Source: Dichomitus squalens LYAD-421 SS1 (lineage: Eukaryota > Basidiomycota > Agaricomycetes > Polyporales > Polyporaceae). From it: DNA of 36,422 nt. Shown piece by piece: positions 1-10,651 of this stretch. The notes below the pieces were generated by a model. That model had not been told where the DNA came from and did no database searches. It saw nothing but the letters and a program-made list of their open reading frames with translations. The stretch spans positions 1 to 36,422 of the forward strand of contig NW_006766953.1 in assembly GCF_000275845.1 (NCBI RefSeq), read 5' to 3'. The position numbers were made by a program, and so were the translations under genes. Numbering within the stretch: position 1 is the first letter of the stretch; each line of letters begins with the position of its first letter.

Positions 1-45
1 GGTAAGGGGCCCGGTCATCGGTCATCGGGTATCGGTTGTGATTAA

Positions 46-99
46 TGTGATTAGCGCCACACGATGACATACATTGTGATTAGCGCCATACGATGACAT
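46..99. repeat. Tandem 25-bp direct repeat, period 29
   Basis: Two near-identical 25-bp copies lie at 46-70 and 75-99. Both contain TGTGATTAGCGCCA and end in CGATGACAT, and they differ at one base (C versus T). A third, weaker echo (GGTCATC twice) lies just upstream at 13-28. The function is unknown. It may be a small satellite or part of a repeat continuing beyond the window edge. Confidence 0.85.
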
Positions 100-743
100 G
101 CGTCCCCACTGCTCCAGCTAACAGTCCCTCCTCCCCTGCTCTGTCCACACCGTTCAATATGTTCTCCGTCCCTTGCTCTTCGTACCCCATCTCTGCCGCC
201 TTATATCTTACCGCGGCGTACTGGAGTGTTTGAGCGTCATCGTATTGAGAAGGGGCACATGAACGCGTGCTCACGCGTCGTCTATCTCTAATTGATGGGA
301 CAGGAGGGCGCACGGACGGTCGGTAGGGCGACACTGGGGCCACTGGTAAGGTATCAGCACGTGCAAGGGGCTTGGGAGGTTTGATACCTCCCTGGCCCGA
401 TATCCCAGAGGTTTACATACCTCGTTGTAGGCTACTCCGTATCCGACCGTCTGCGATGCGCTACTTGCAATGCTGTGTCCTACTGTCGTCTCCTTCATCA
501 GTCATTGGTGAGCCTGATTGACCTCACGGGATAAACTGGGTCATGATCTTGCATATTCTTTAGGACGTCGAGCGCCATAAGCTGGAGTGTCGTGCTTCCA
601 GGAAGCCCAGGCGCAGACCCACGCCAGTCGAAGTGCGCAAAGTTGATTTCCTGCTCTTCCCTACCAACGCATCGGCTCCATACGTCATTCAAGCCGACTG
701 CCGTATCCGCGCCAGTAGGGAGTATAGTGGGGAGCAGCAACAC
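80..743 (-). CDS. Possible minus-strand gene segments, product unknown
   Basis: Three open stretches on the minus strand can be joined in part. The first reads down from about 743 and ends in the residues DHDPVYP. A GTGAGG donor and an AAG acceptor near 490-525 then join it to ETTVGHSIASSASQTVGYG. A later open segment contains YDDAQTLQYAAVRYKAAEMG and ends at a TAA near 80, within the tandem repeat. I do not recognise a family. No convincing ATG start is visible, since the open stretch at 743 begins with GTG. The upper part overlaps the plus-strand segment beginning at 564, so at most one of the two is right there. The composition looks protein-like, but the gene model is not resolved. Confidence 0.25.
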
Positions 744-1526
744 GACGTAGACTGGAACACGTACTTCAGCGGACCAGTTCCCCTCACGTCCCTGCCCGTC
801 GGTCCCGCCCAGCGTTCGTCACGCGGCGCTCCATCCACCAGACTTTACCTCGCTTTTAGGGATAGCTTCGCCATCGATGGATCCCCGCCGAACCTTTGCG
901 CGCGCAAGCTCACCGGCGGTCGGTCGCACGTCGAGTGGGCGGGCGTCCTCATAGGCTACCGGGCCCGCGAACCCGCCGAACACCTCACACAATTCTTCGA
1001 CGTCGACATGTCGGATCTGCCCAGCTTCGTCGCGTTTCTGAAGAACCATGGCTCCTCCGTCCCTCGTAGCCCCAGCATCCGCGTACTCCAACTCGACGAA
1101 CTCAAGGCCATAGTGGCGATGCTGCGGGGTCGCAACGCATACTCAGAGGCCTTCTCTGCATCCGGCTCCGCCCCGACCGGGCGTGCTCCGCGCGAGAGGA
1201 TGATGCCAAACGCGTATCCAACTACTCCTTGTCCCGAAACACAAGAAGAGCCGGAGGAAGCTTGGGAGCGCACTGTAGAGGGATCCGGTGCTCCGGAGGA
1301 GACACTCGTATTGACCGTTGAGGAGATGAAATTTGCGGTCTGGGAGGCGCTAACGTGTTATATCTTGGTCCTCTTCATTTTGTACGGCTTGTGGCGTTTC
1401 GTGCTCCCGCCTGCGCTTACTTTGTTCTGGGCCGCCTTCCGCACGGTGCTCTCTGTTATCGACCGGGCTCTCGATATTGTCGATTGGGCTATTTGGCCCA
1501 TTGCACTACTTACTTTCATCTTGTAG
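564..1526 (+). CDS. Uncharacterised protein with hydrophobic C-terminus (partial model)
   Basis: One reading frame stays open from 564, just after a good TTTAG acceptor, to TAG at 1524-1526. The first part has no ATG; the first in-frame ATG is at 1009. The true start is therefore in an unseen upstream exon, or the gene begins later. From about 780 the protein looks real: a globular stretch with DSFAIDGSPPN, KLTGGRSHVEWAGVLIGYRA and DVDMSDLPSFVAFLKNHG, then a polar Pro/Glu-rich linker, then two hydrophobic segments in the last 75 residues (about 1345-1420 and 1425-1520) that probably anchor it in a membrane. The globular part resembles short uncharacterised proteins common in Agaricomycetes; that comparison is from memory. 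It is convergent with the purine permease downstream. Function unknown. Confidence 0.5.
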   Translation, partial: DVERHKLECRASRKPRRRPTPVEVRKVDFLLFPTNASAPYVIQADCRIRASREYSGEQQHDVDWNTYFSGPVPLTSLPVGPAQRSSRGAPSTRLYLAFRDSFAIDGSPPNLCARKLTGGRSHVEWAGVLIGYRAREPAEHLTQFFDVDMSDLPSFVAFLKNHGSSVPRSPSIRVLQLDELKAIVAMLRGRNAYSEAFSASGSAPTGRAPRERMMPNAYPTTPCPETQEEPEEAWERTVEGSGAPEETLVLTVEEMKFAVWEALTCYILVLFILYGLWRFVLPPALTLFWAAFRTVLSVIDRALDIVDWAIWPIALLTFIL

Positions 1527-1813
1527 GTGTGCGAAGCAGTGGATGACTCTGCTCGGACAATGCCATCTAATTCTGTAATTGACCACGTGTATCATACGCA
1601 TGATGAAGACCCTCGCCAAACTCGCAGACGAGTCTCGTCCGATGGGGGCAAGGATACCTTGTGACCTGTCTTGTCCCGTTTCTTCTGTATCATGCCAGTA
1701 TCCTCTTGACACCCCCATGCATACCTAGCTTCCGGTATAGAGACGATGAGAAAGACGAATACACGGGGTTTATTCCTAGGTGGCTGCTTAATACGATGTC
1801 ACAAGCATACGCG

Positions 1814-4082
1814 CTAGACAGCTGCTTTCTCTTTGCTATGGGGGTGCGCCTCGACGTCGTCCACGACCTCCACAACGTCGTCGTCGTCGTCATCCATGTC
1901 GTCTTGGGGTAGGATCAGGTTGAGTACCAGAGCCACCAGACCAGAAACCAGGACTGCAGGTAAGGTCCGTCAGCACTGAGATCGGTGGCAGGGTGTAAAC
2001 GGTACGCACAAGGGGTAGAGAGGACGATAGTGATCGAGTCGAATAGACCTTGCAGACCCTTGTTCGGGTGCTTGACGCCGTCGAATAGATGCGTGAAGAT
2101 CGTCGGGACGAGGAGATCGCCCACGCCGAAGGACATGGCGGCCGCAAGGACGAAGCGATCACGTCGAGTGAAGCGGTTGTACGACAACACGCGGATGCCG
2201 GACGTCGCTACGGTGGCAAACAGGAAGGTCGTCACGCCTCCGAGGACGGGGTTGGGTACTACGATGGATCAGGTGAGCATATGCGCTTGTTAGCGTGGCG
2301 TATAGTACGTACTGGCCAGGAAGACGCCCGAGATCTTGCCGAGGACGCCGAAGAGGATAAGGAAGAGGCAACAGAAACGACCTGCTGTTCGGTTCGCGCA
2401 GCGGGTGATCGCGATGACGCCGTTGTTTTGGGCGAAGATGGAAAGCGGCGTCACAGTGAATAGCGCTGAGAGGAAGCCACCGATACCGTCGCTCTGTCAA
2501 GAAAGGATCAGATACGCTAAGTCGAAGTCGAAGTAACAGATGTGCTCACCAAAACACCACCCTGGATACGGCTATCGAACTCCTCCCCGACGACGGCAAC
2601 ACGGGAGACCTCGGCGGAAGCGGTGACGTCGCCGATCGCTTCCATGGCAAGGGAGACTGCAGAGCCCGTAAGACAACCGACACTCAGCACTTCCTCATGG
2701 AACTTACCGTAGACGGCCAGCATAGGAAGAATAGCAGGGGGATATACACCAATCTTGAACGTATGTACCCTGTATACGCAAGGTCAACGGATGCAGTATA
2801 CCGGCTAGGGACCACCAACCATAGGAAAGTGATCGCAGGAGCAGTTTTGATGCTGCTTCCATCGATATATCCTACCGCTCCAGCGACAATACATCCGACC
2901 GCCAAGCCGACGATGATGGAGATATTCTTGAGGAAGGGCGATCCGAATAGCTCGGTAAGGATGATGCTGACGAAGGACAAGAAACCGAGGCCGATGAATT
3001 CCGGTGAACCCCAAAGAAGTGGCCGCGGTGCAGAGATGTTTGGGCAAAGCTGGAAGAATCCGGAGGTCGGGCGGCTCATGCAGCTGGATCCTCCACCCCA
3101 GTTGGGCATACCAGACGAACCAACGAGAGAGGCGCCAATCATCACAATGACGGTGCCTACATAACGGTCAGCATGGCTCAACAGCGCACGAACAGTGTAT
3201 TATACCTGTGACCATGGGCGGGAATATTCGCTTCAGTGCCCGAGCCGGGATGAACGACATGAAGATTTCCAAGAAAGCGCAGATGAGCGACGTCCCTGCT
3301 AAGGGTTGAGTAAGGATTTCCAAGCGGTGAATGTCCTCCACTTACCCAGCACCTTGCCATAGGCGTCTGGACACGGTCCTCGCGTGACCGTCCCATCCGC
3401 AGCAGTCGTAGACGGACATGTTCCATCCGCGTACATAGCGTTGAATATCTGGGTGCAATCAGTTTCGGTGCACAACTGCCACAGCTGTCAGCCAGTACAT
3501 ACCGCATTTGCGGTACTCAGTGTAGCGAAACTTGTCCCCACAACAGAGATGAGGCCAGTCCCAAGATAGTACCCTCCGAACAGGTGCAACCGAGACATCT
3601 GCACCAAGCTGAGGATACCTATTGAGTTGACTTATTGAGCAGCACGCGCAGGTGACTTGAGCAACAAGGCACGCACCACAGCCGATGAGCGACGCAGAAA
3701 TCATGTAGGCGGAGAGCTCGGAGTCCAAGTTGAGCGCACTCGCGAAGATGATCGGCGGGGTGATCAAACCCGCGAGCATAGCAAGGGCATGTTGCAGCCC
3801 GCTTGCTGCAGCAAGAACAAGAGGTAGCTCGGAGTCGAGTGCATAGAACGGGGGGCCAGTCTTCGTTCTCCTGCCTCCGCGCCTCCAAGGAAGACTAGGC
3901 ATGCAAAGCCACACGTAGTCGTAGTCCCCAAGCCATCCATGTCTTGTAGTGATCTTCCGCTTGATGCGCTCCACCCGTCCGCCGGTGTTGATTGCACGTT
4001 CAGAGTCAGATTGCGGAGACTGAGAAGGCGAGAGGGTGGAACGCTTCTCCGGCTGGTCAGTGGTGACCGAGTGCAGCGACAT
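1814..4082 (-). CDS. uapA/uapC: Uric acid/xanthine permease, NCS2 (NAT) family
   Basis: Proton-coupled plasma-membrane importer of xanthine and uric acid. Ten exons can be placed with introns at 3619-3676, 3449-3502, 3296-3345, 3157-3205, 2770-2819, 2657-2707, 2494-2549, 2259-2312 and 1954-2009. The exons sum to 1,791 nt, giving 596 residues, close to the roughly 570-620 usual for fungal members. Hallmarks are the first-helix QH motif (QHALAMLAG), MEAIGDVTA with the substrate-binding Glu, and the family signature QNNGVIAITR. The N-terminus is hydrophilic and Ser/Pro-rich. The C-terminus ends in an acidic run (DDMDDDDDDVVEVVDD) before a short basic tail; cytosolic tails of this family govern trafficking and turnover. 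The start at 4082 is the first ATG and gives the expected N-terminal length. The gene is divergent from the Slh1-like helicase, with two GATA sites in the shared promoter. Confidence 0.95.
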
Positions 4083-4207
4083 GGCTGACGGACGTTGAAG
4101 AGGTCAGGGTGGGGTGGGAGTCACTCAGGAAGCCTATGCTGCCGTAAAGGCAATTCAACCTGGGCGGAGGCCATGCCAGACCACGTCCGAAATTTATTAG
4201 TCGAAGA

Positions 4208-4240
4208 GATAAGGAGAGGAACCAGCAGAGGAGCGATAAG
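4208..4240 (+). promoter_or_regulatory. Pair of HGATAR (GATA-factor) sites in the divergent promoter
   Basis: AGATAAG at 4207-4213 and CGATAAG at 4234-4240 fit HGATAR, the core site of fungal nitrogen GATA activators (AreA/Nit2). They lie 27 bp apart and about 125-160 bp upstream of the purine permease ATG. Aspergillus uap genes are controlled by AreA, so nitrogen regulation is a reasonable inference. The same 410-bp spacer (4083-4491) also serves the helicase gene. Confidence 0.45.
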
Positions 4241-4491
4241 CTTAAACCATCGGGAGACAGTTCTATGCCTCAATTGGGCAACATAGCGCTAAGTACTCAG
4301 ATCCTCGGTCGAAACGGGCGCCTACTTGCTACACTCCGTACCGCCGGTTCCGAGTGCGTTGTGACTGCACCTCTCGAGTGCTTTTCAAAATTCGCCTCTC
4401 CTTCATAGATTACATTTTCGACTCTCAAGACATCACCTTGTACAGCATATAATCACCTCATTCCACTACTTCCGAGACTCCTTCGACTCTA

Positions 4492-7400
4492 ATGGCGCCG
4501 ACGTCGAGCCTAGCAAGTCACCTGGAATATCTTGTAAGCGCGCCTGAAGATTCCGGAGATCGCGACAAACGCCTCCTCGATTACTGGGCTAGGTCTGTTC
4601 AGAATACATCCCTCTCTTATCTTGTGACTGAGTACGCGTGCTCTCAGGTACAGCGTTTCTGGGAGCTGTACGTTATGTTCCTAGCCCTGGTGTAGTCCTG
4701 GTCTATTGGGCTTATGTTTGTGCCCAGCCGCTGCACCTTCTGAGGACCCCCACCTCGAACAAGGCGAGCAGTGGGAATCCGTACTTGAAGTGCTAGGACA
4801 ATCTTCGACTGCAACTAGTCAGCCTTTGCATGGTGCCCTGCTCTCCAATCTCTTGTCGTGTGTAGCCTTCGAACAATATATTTCCTTTCCCCCGTTCACA
4901 CTTCTTGTCTGCTATCCTTTGACAGGAAACCTAATCTCCAGCCTCTCCTTCACTCCATGTTGACACTTCTTTCTTCCGGGAGGGCGAACGATGCTATATC
5001 TGAGGAATTGGTGGAGATGGTTGGGTTCGACAACATCGAGTTGTCCATGGAATTGCTCGAGAACCGTCATGAGGTGGCTCAACAACTCTCTGAGTATCTG
5101 CAAGGCGGAAACCAGGCCGCCGAGCCCGTGCGCGTGAGTGGTTACGGTGAAGAACGAAAACGAGAAGGTACGTCCTGGTACTGCTGGTTTTACCTACCGC
5201 TGAAACTATATGCCGTCTGCGCAGAGCTGTTCACTGTAACCGGTATCCTAGATCCTGGAGAGGCCAGGAGACGAATGGAGGAGACTTTGCGTGCGAATGC
5301 TGAGCGTCCGCTGTTCAGCGGTACTGCGGCAAGTGCTACTGCCACCAGATCATGCTTCTACTGAGCTGTCCATAATGACGTCTTTCATAGCACACGGCTC
5401 CGGAGGTACTGCCCCACGTGTATACCTCTTCTTCCATCATGCAGGGGAACATGTTATCGCATACTGGACAACGCTACATGCTACCCATTGGGACAACCCG
5501 AGTAGCGCACGAGGCTAGTTTGGCACGTATGCGGAAGTTTTCCAGTAGCTAACACCGTATGACCATTAGGAATACGAGGAGGTTACAGTACCCCCAGCGA
5601 AAGTCGTTCCTCCACGGGCATCGGAACGACTTATATCTGTAGCTGAATTGGACCCTCTGGCGAAAGGGTCGTTTCCGGTACGTCTCTTAGAATCTTGGGT
5701 GTGGCTTGTATCACGAAGCAATCGTTTGCAGGGTTACACCTCACTCAACAGAATCCAGTCCATCGTGTACCCCACTGCATACCAGTCAAATGAGAACATG
5801 CTCGTCTGTGGTCAGCATTTCGACGCAATGACACCATATCACTCAAATTCACACGTTCTCATTTAGCTCCTACCGGTGCTGTCAGTCACTGACCTCTGTG
5901 TCGACCGTACCTTTACTCATAGTGGTCCAGGGTAAAACTGATGTTGCGATGCTCACAGTGCTCCGAGTCATCAGCCAACATCTTAAGCAGTTGGCGCCAC
6001 ATGGCAACATGGCAGCTGCCGTTGCGCGGGATAACTTCAAGATTATCTATGTGTGAGTCCTGGCCAAGTTAACAACATGGACAGGATTCATCGTTACACG
6101 CCAGCGCACCCATGAAGGCTCTTGCAGCGGAGATAACGCGCAAGCTAGGCAGGCGACTGAAGTGGTTGTCGATCTCTGTGCGCGAACTTACGGGTACGCC
6201 GCCATAGCGTAGCAATTCTCCTTCGTCATTGATGCCCTGGCAGGTGATATGCAGCTCACAAAGCAGCAGATCAACGAGACGCAGATCATCGTCACCACTC
6301 CTGAGAAGTGGGATGTTGTCACTCGGAAGCCTACTGGAGAAGGAGAGCTTGCCTCGGTTAGTGATATGCAGTCGCGTTCGTGGCTTGAAGCTGAGCTGGG
6401 GGAGTGCGATGCAGAAAGTCAAGTTGCTCATCATTGACGAGGTCCATCTTCTTAACGACGAGCGTGGTGCTGTCATTGAAACCATTGTTGCTCGTACGTT
6501 GCGGCAGGTGAGCTAGATATCTAATCCTAGTATTTGAAGCGTCAAGGAGTAGTAACCCTCTCATGGGTCAGGTCGAGTCCTCGCAATCAGTTATTCGGAT
6601 TGTCGGCCTTAGTGCAACACTACCTAATTACATTGACGTCGCGGATTTCCTGAGGTCGGTCCGCTGCTCTGGTCTAAACCGCATCTCCTGAAGCTTCGGT
6701 TGCAGCGTCAATCGTCACACCGGACTATTCTACTTTGATTCATCCTTCCGTCCCGTGCCCTTAGAGCAACACTTCATTGGTGTAAAGGGGAAGCCCAACA
6801 GCCCTACGGCGAAGAAGAACATGGACAAGGTCGTCTATGACAAGGTTTCGGAGCTTGTCCACGAGGGCCACCAGGTGATGGTGTTTGTCCACGCGAGAAA
6901 GGAAACCGTGAAGGCAGCTGAGGCTATCCGAGAAGAGGCGCAGCTTGATGGGACGCTGGAAGAGTTCAGCTGCCAGGAGCACCCGCAGTTTGAGTACTTC
7001 CGGAGGGACATCGCGAAGTCAAGGAACAAGGAGATGAAGCAGCTCTTCGACCTTGGCTTTGGTATACACCATGCCGGTATGTTGCGCGAGGACCGGAACA
7101 TGATGGAAAGGATGTTCGAAGCACGGGCGATCAAGGTTGGTCTAAGAAGAAGAATTGTCAATGTAGGGACTCACTTTGTCGCAGGTACTCTGTTGTACGG
7201 CGACGCTGGCGTGGGGTGTCAATCTGCCTGCGCATGCTGGTAGGTCCAAGCATGCTTGGCACCAGTTGGGTTAGTGACTCTGTGACTGTAGTCATCATCA
7301 AGGGAACGCAAGTGTACGACAGCTCGAAAGGTGCCTTCACCGATCTCTCCGTCCTTGACGTCCTGCAAGTCTTCGGACGAGCCGGACGGCCGGGTCTAGA

Positions 7401-10400
7401 GTCGAGCGGTGTGGGCTACATTTGCACAAACGAGGAGAAGCTTTCACACTATCTCGATGCCGTGACATCTCAAGTGCCGATTGAGTCCAGGTGAGAGTAT
7501 TCTTGACTCCTTCACATGGCCTAGTCCGACGATATATTGGCAGGTTCGTCGCAGGCATGGTCGACGCCCTAAATGCAGAAATAGCATTGGGCACAGTCGC
7601 GAACGTGCATGATGCGGTACAGTGGCTCAGCTACACGTACTTGTTCGTGCGCATGAAGAAGAGTCCCTTTCAATACGGTGAGGTCCAGCGTGGAACTTGG
7701 AGCGCTGGACTGTTCTGAAGGCATGTGCTCCAGGCATGCCCTGGGATGAAGTAGCAAACGATCCAACACTCGGTGCTAAGCGGAATTCATTGATCACTGC
7801 GGCGGCGTCCCAGCTAGCAGAGGCCCGCATGATCGCTTTTGACCGTGGCACCGGAAGCTTGGTTATCACTGACCTCGGACGAATCGCCGCCAAATACTAC
7901 ATCCGGCACAAATCGGTCGAAATCTTCATCAAACAGTTTAGAGAGAAGATGACTGAGGCGGACGTCTTGGCCATGCTGTGTGACAGCACAGAGGTTCATT
8001 TGTCGTTTATTGGGAATGATGAGCATTGCGGCTTACCAAGTTACAGTTTGACCAGATCCAAGTCAGGGAGAACGAGGTGGAAGAACTGAAGGCGTTTATG
8101 GAAGAGATACCGTGCAAAGTCAAGGTCAGCCGACGACGTGCGGTCTGCGGGTCGTGATCTGATAGTTAGGTACGCAGGGCGGGACTGATACCAGCGCGGG
8201 GAAAGTCAACATCCTTTTACAAGCATACATCTCCCGCTTCCGACCAGAGGACTTCGCACTTGTCTCTGACCAGGCATATGCCGCCCAAAATGGTGGCCGT
8301 ATCGCGCGTGGTCTCCTCGAAATCGCCATCTCGCGCAAATGGGCCAATGCGGCTTCTGTCCTCATGGGTATCAGTAAAGCCATCGAGAAGCGTCTATGGC
8401 CATTCGACCACCCACTCAAGCAGTTTGAGGGTCTGAAGGCTGAGGTACTGCACAATCTTCAGCGCTGGGCGGACGAGTACGACGTCGCCGAACTGGCGGA
8501 AATGAGTTCCGAGGAGCTAGGAAAGCTCATCCACCTGAACCAGAAGCATGGGGAGGCCGTGCGGAACGCCGCCAAGCAATTCCCAGCTGTCCACATAACC
8601 TACAGCCTACGTCCCCTTGGCCCAGACGTCCTGAAAATCGCTGTCAAAGTCGAACGCAAGTATAATTGGAGCAGCAAGGTTCACGGTTCAGTGGAACCAT
8701 TTTGGCTATGGGTGGAGGACCACGAGGGGACGAACATCCTACAGCTTTCGCACCTGGTATTCCGACAGACAGCGACCTTTGTAGACGTCGACTTTGTCAT
8801 CTCGGTTAATAAGGATAAACCTCCGCCCTCCGTCACTATACGGTACGTCTCGGACCGATGGGTTGGGGCCGAGCAGGAGACCGTGGCTTCCTTCGAGGAC
8901 CTCATCATGCCGGCCTCTTCTGAATCGCATACGCCTCGGCTCGACATTCCATTCCTCCCTCTTTCCGTGATCGGGAATCCGGCTCTTCAGGAGGCATTCT
9001 CTCACAGAGTGCATGGCTTGAACGCGATCCAAAGCCAAGTCTTCTGGAGTGTCGTCCGTACACGATCACATGCATTGCTCTGTGCACCCACCGGTTGCGG
9101 CAAATCTGTGATCGGCCAACTGGCAGTGTGGTGAGTCCATGTCTGCATGGTGCCTCGACGCGCATGTTCTCACCTCCCTTAGGGAAACTCTTCTCAATTC
9201 ACCGAACGACGCATGGGCTCTGGTCGTGGCGCCGCGAAGAAGCGTCGCCCTCGACCTTCGAGCCGAATTGCACTCAGCAACGAGGGCAACAGAGACTTCT
9301 GTCGAGCTTGCCGGAGCAGACCATCTCTTCGACGGACCCTCGCGGCGGACTGTCAGGGTGGTCACCGCACCAGACCTTTTCTCGGCGATGACCCGGCGCC
9401 CGAACGCCAAGCAGGCTCTATCTCGGCTGCGCCTGGTGCTCTGCGAGAGTCTGGAGCTGCTCGATGCCGTATACGAGCTGGGCGTGTCGCTACTGCTGCA
9501 CGCAACGCAAGCGTACCCCGTCCGCTTCGTCGGCCTGTCCAACTCCCTCAACGACCCGACCGACCTCGCGGCATGGCTCAGCGTCGACCCACTCGCCCTG
9601 CACAGTTTCAGGCCGAGCGACCGCGACCAGGCGCTCGCCGTCATCATGCACACGTTCACGATCCCGCAGTCGGCGGCGCTGTTCAAGGCCATGGCCAAGC
9701 CCGCACATGCAGCGATCCGCGCCGCCCCAGGAGAACCCGCCATCGTGTTCGTGCCCTCGCGCAACCAGTGCGTCCCCGTCGCGCTCGACCTGATCACGCA
9801 GTGCGCGCTCGAGATGCTCGCGCAGGGCTATCTCCCGGACGACGTCTCGATCGAACGGCTGGAGCGCTACCTCTCACGGCTCCAGGACTACAACGGCCTG
9901 AAGGACTTCATCACGCGCGGCGTTGGCTTTTTCCATGCCGGCATCGCGCAGCCCGACCGGCTTCTGATGCTCGAGCTGTACGCCGAGGGGCTCATCCGGG
10001 TGCTCATCGTACCACGCGACGCGTGCTGGACGCTCCCCGTGCGGGCGGTCACCGTCGTGGTGATGGGCACGCAGTACTTCTACGTGCCGCCCGGGAGCGA
10101 CGAGCGCCAGCTGCGCGACTACCCGCTCGAGGAGATCGTCCGGATGCAGAGCAAGGCGGTCCGACATAACGGTGCGGGCCGGTTCTACCTGCTCTGCCAG
10201 GCGGAGGGCAAGGACACGATCACCCGATTCCTGAACGACGGGCTGCCGCTCGAGTCGAAGCTGCTCGAGACGGAGACGCTGCGGGCTTGGTACAAGGACA
10301 GGCGGAAGGATGGGGCCATCGCCGACAAGCAGCAGGGGGTCGACGCGCTGTCTTTCACGTTCTTGGCGCGACGCTTGGTGAGCAACCCGGCGTATTACGA

Positions 10401-10461
10401 TGCGCGGTCGATCGCCGTCAACGAGCTCCTCTCAAGGATAGTGGATAAGTTAGAGGCTTAG
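4492..10461 (+). CDS. SLH1: Slh1/ASCC3-like Ski2-type RNA helicase with degenerate C-terminal cassette
   Basis: Helicase of the family that splits collided ribosomes (Slh1 in yeast, ASCC3 in humans). About 20 introns separate roughly 1,600 codons. The N-terminal region includes [14 protein letters not shown] and EYEEVTVPP. The first cassette is complete after splicing: [15 protein letters not shown]-loop [32 protein letters not shown] and FGRAGRPG. It is followed by a winged helix and a Sec63 unit (about 7730-8960). The second cassette keeps CAPTGCGKS, but motif II reads LVLCESLEL instead of DExH, motif III reads GLSNSLND, motif V reads [11 protein letters not shown] and motif VI reads [11 protein letters not shown]. 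The protein stops soon after the second winged helix (NPAYYD...DKLEA), so the second Sec63 unit is absent; yeast Slh1 is about 1,970 residues. One intron (5329-5390) appears to be GC-AG. The last 1.28 kb is intronless and GC-rich. Confidence 0.93.
5867..5880 (+). other. 14-nt microexon encoding the P-loop of helicase cassette 1
   Basis: The exon before ends at 5810 (TGT G) and the exon after starts at 5931 (GGT AAA ACT). Only insertion of CTCCTACCGGTGCT (5867-5880) between them restores the Walker A motif APTGAGKT in frame. The flanking introns are 5811-5866 (56 nt, GT..TAG) and 5881-5930 (50 nt, GT..CAG). Skipping this exon shifts the frame and removes the ATP-binding loop. Confidence 0.85.
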
Positions 10462-10651
10462 AAATGTATCGTACGACTCGGACAACGGTAGTGAGCGGCT
10501 GGCTGGAATCAACCAAGACCTATGTAGCAATAACGACGCCGTCATATCCACCCATGTGACTATTTGCACAACAACTTTTCGTGACTTCTGTTCTATGACT
10601 GCTGCGGCTGTTCCGACGGGAGCCCTAGCGTTACGCAGGGCCGCCGGAGAA

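Noticed and set aside
9066..9797. 243-codon open frame on the minus strand inside the helicase gene
   Set aside because: It is antisense to the conserved second cassette. The high third-position GC of the sense strand keeps other frames open.
9213..10169. 318-codon plus-strand frame rich in Arg/Pro
   Set aside because: It is an out-of-frame reading of the GC-rich helicase exon; the product is low-complexity and unlike any protein.
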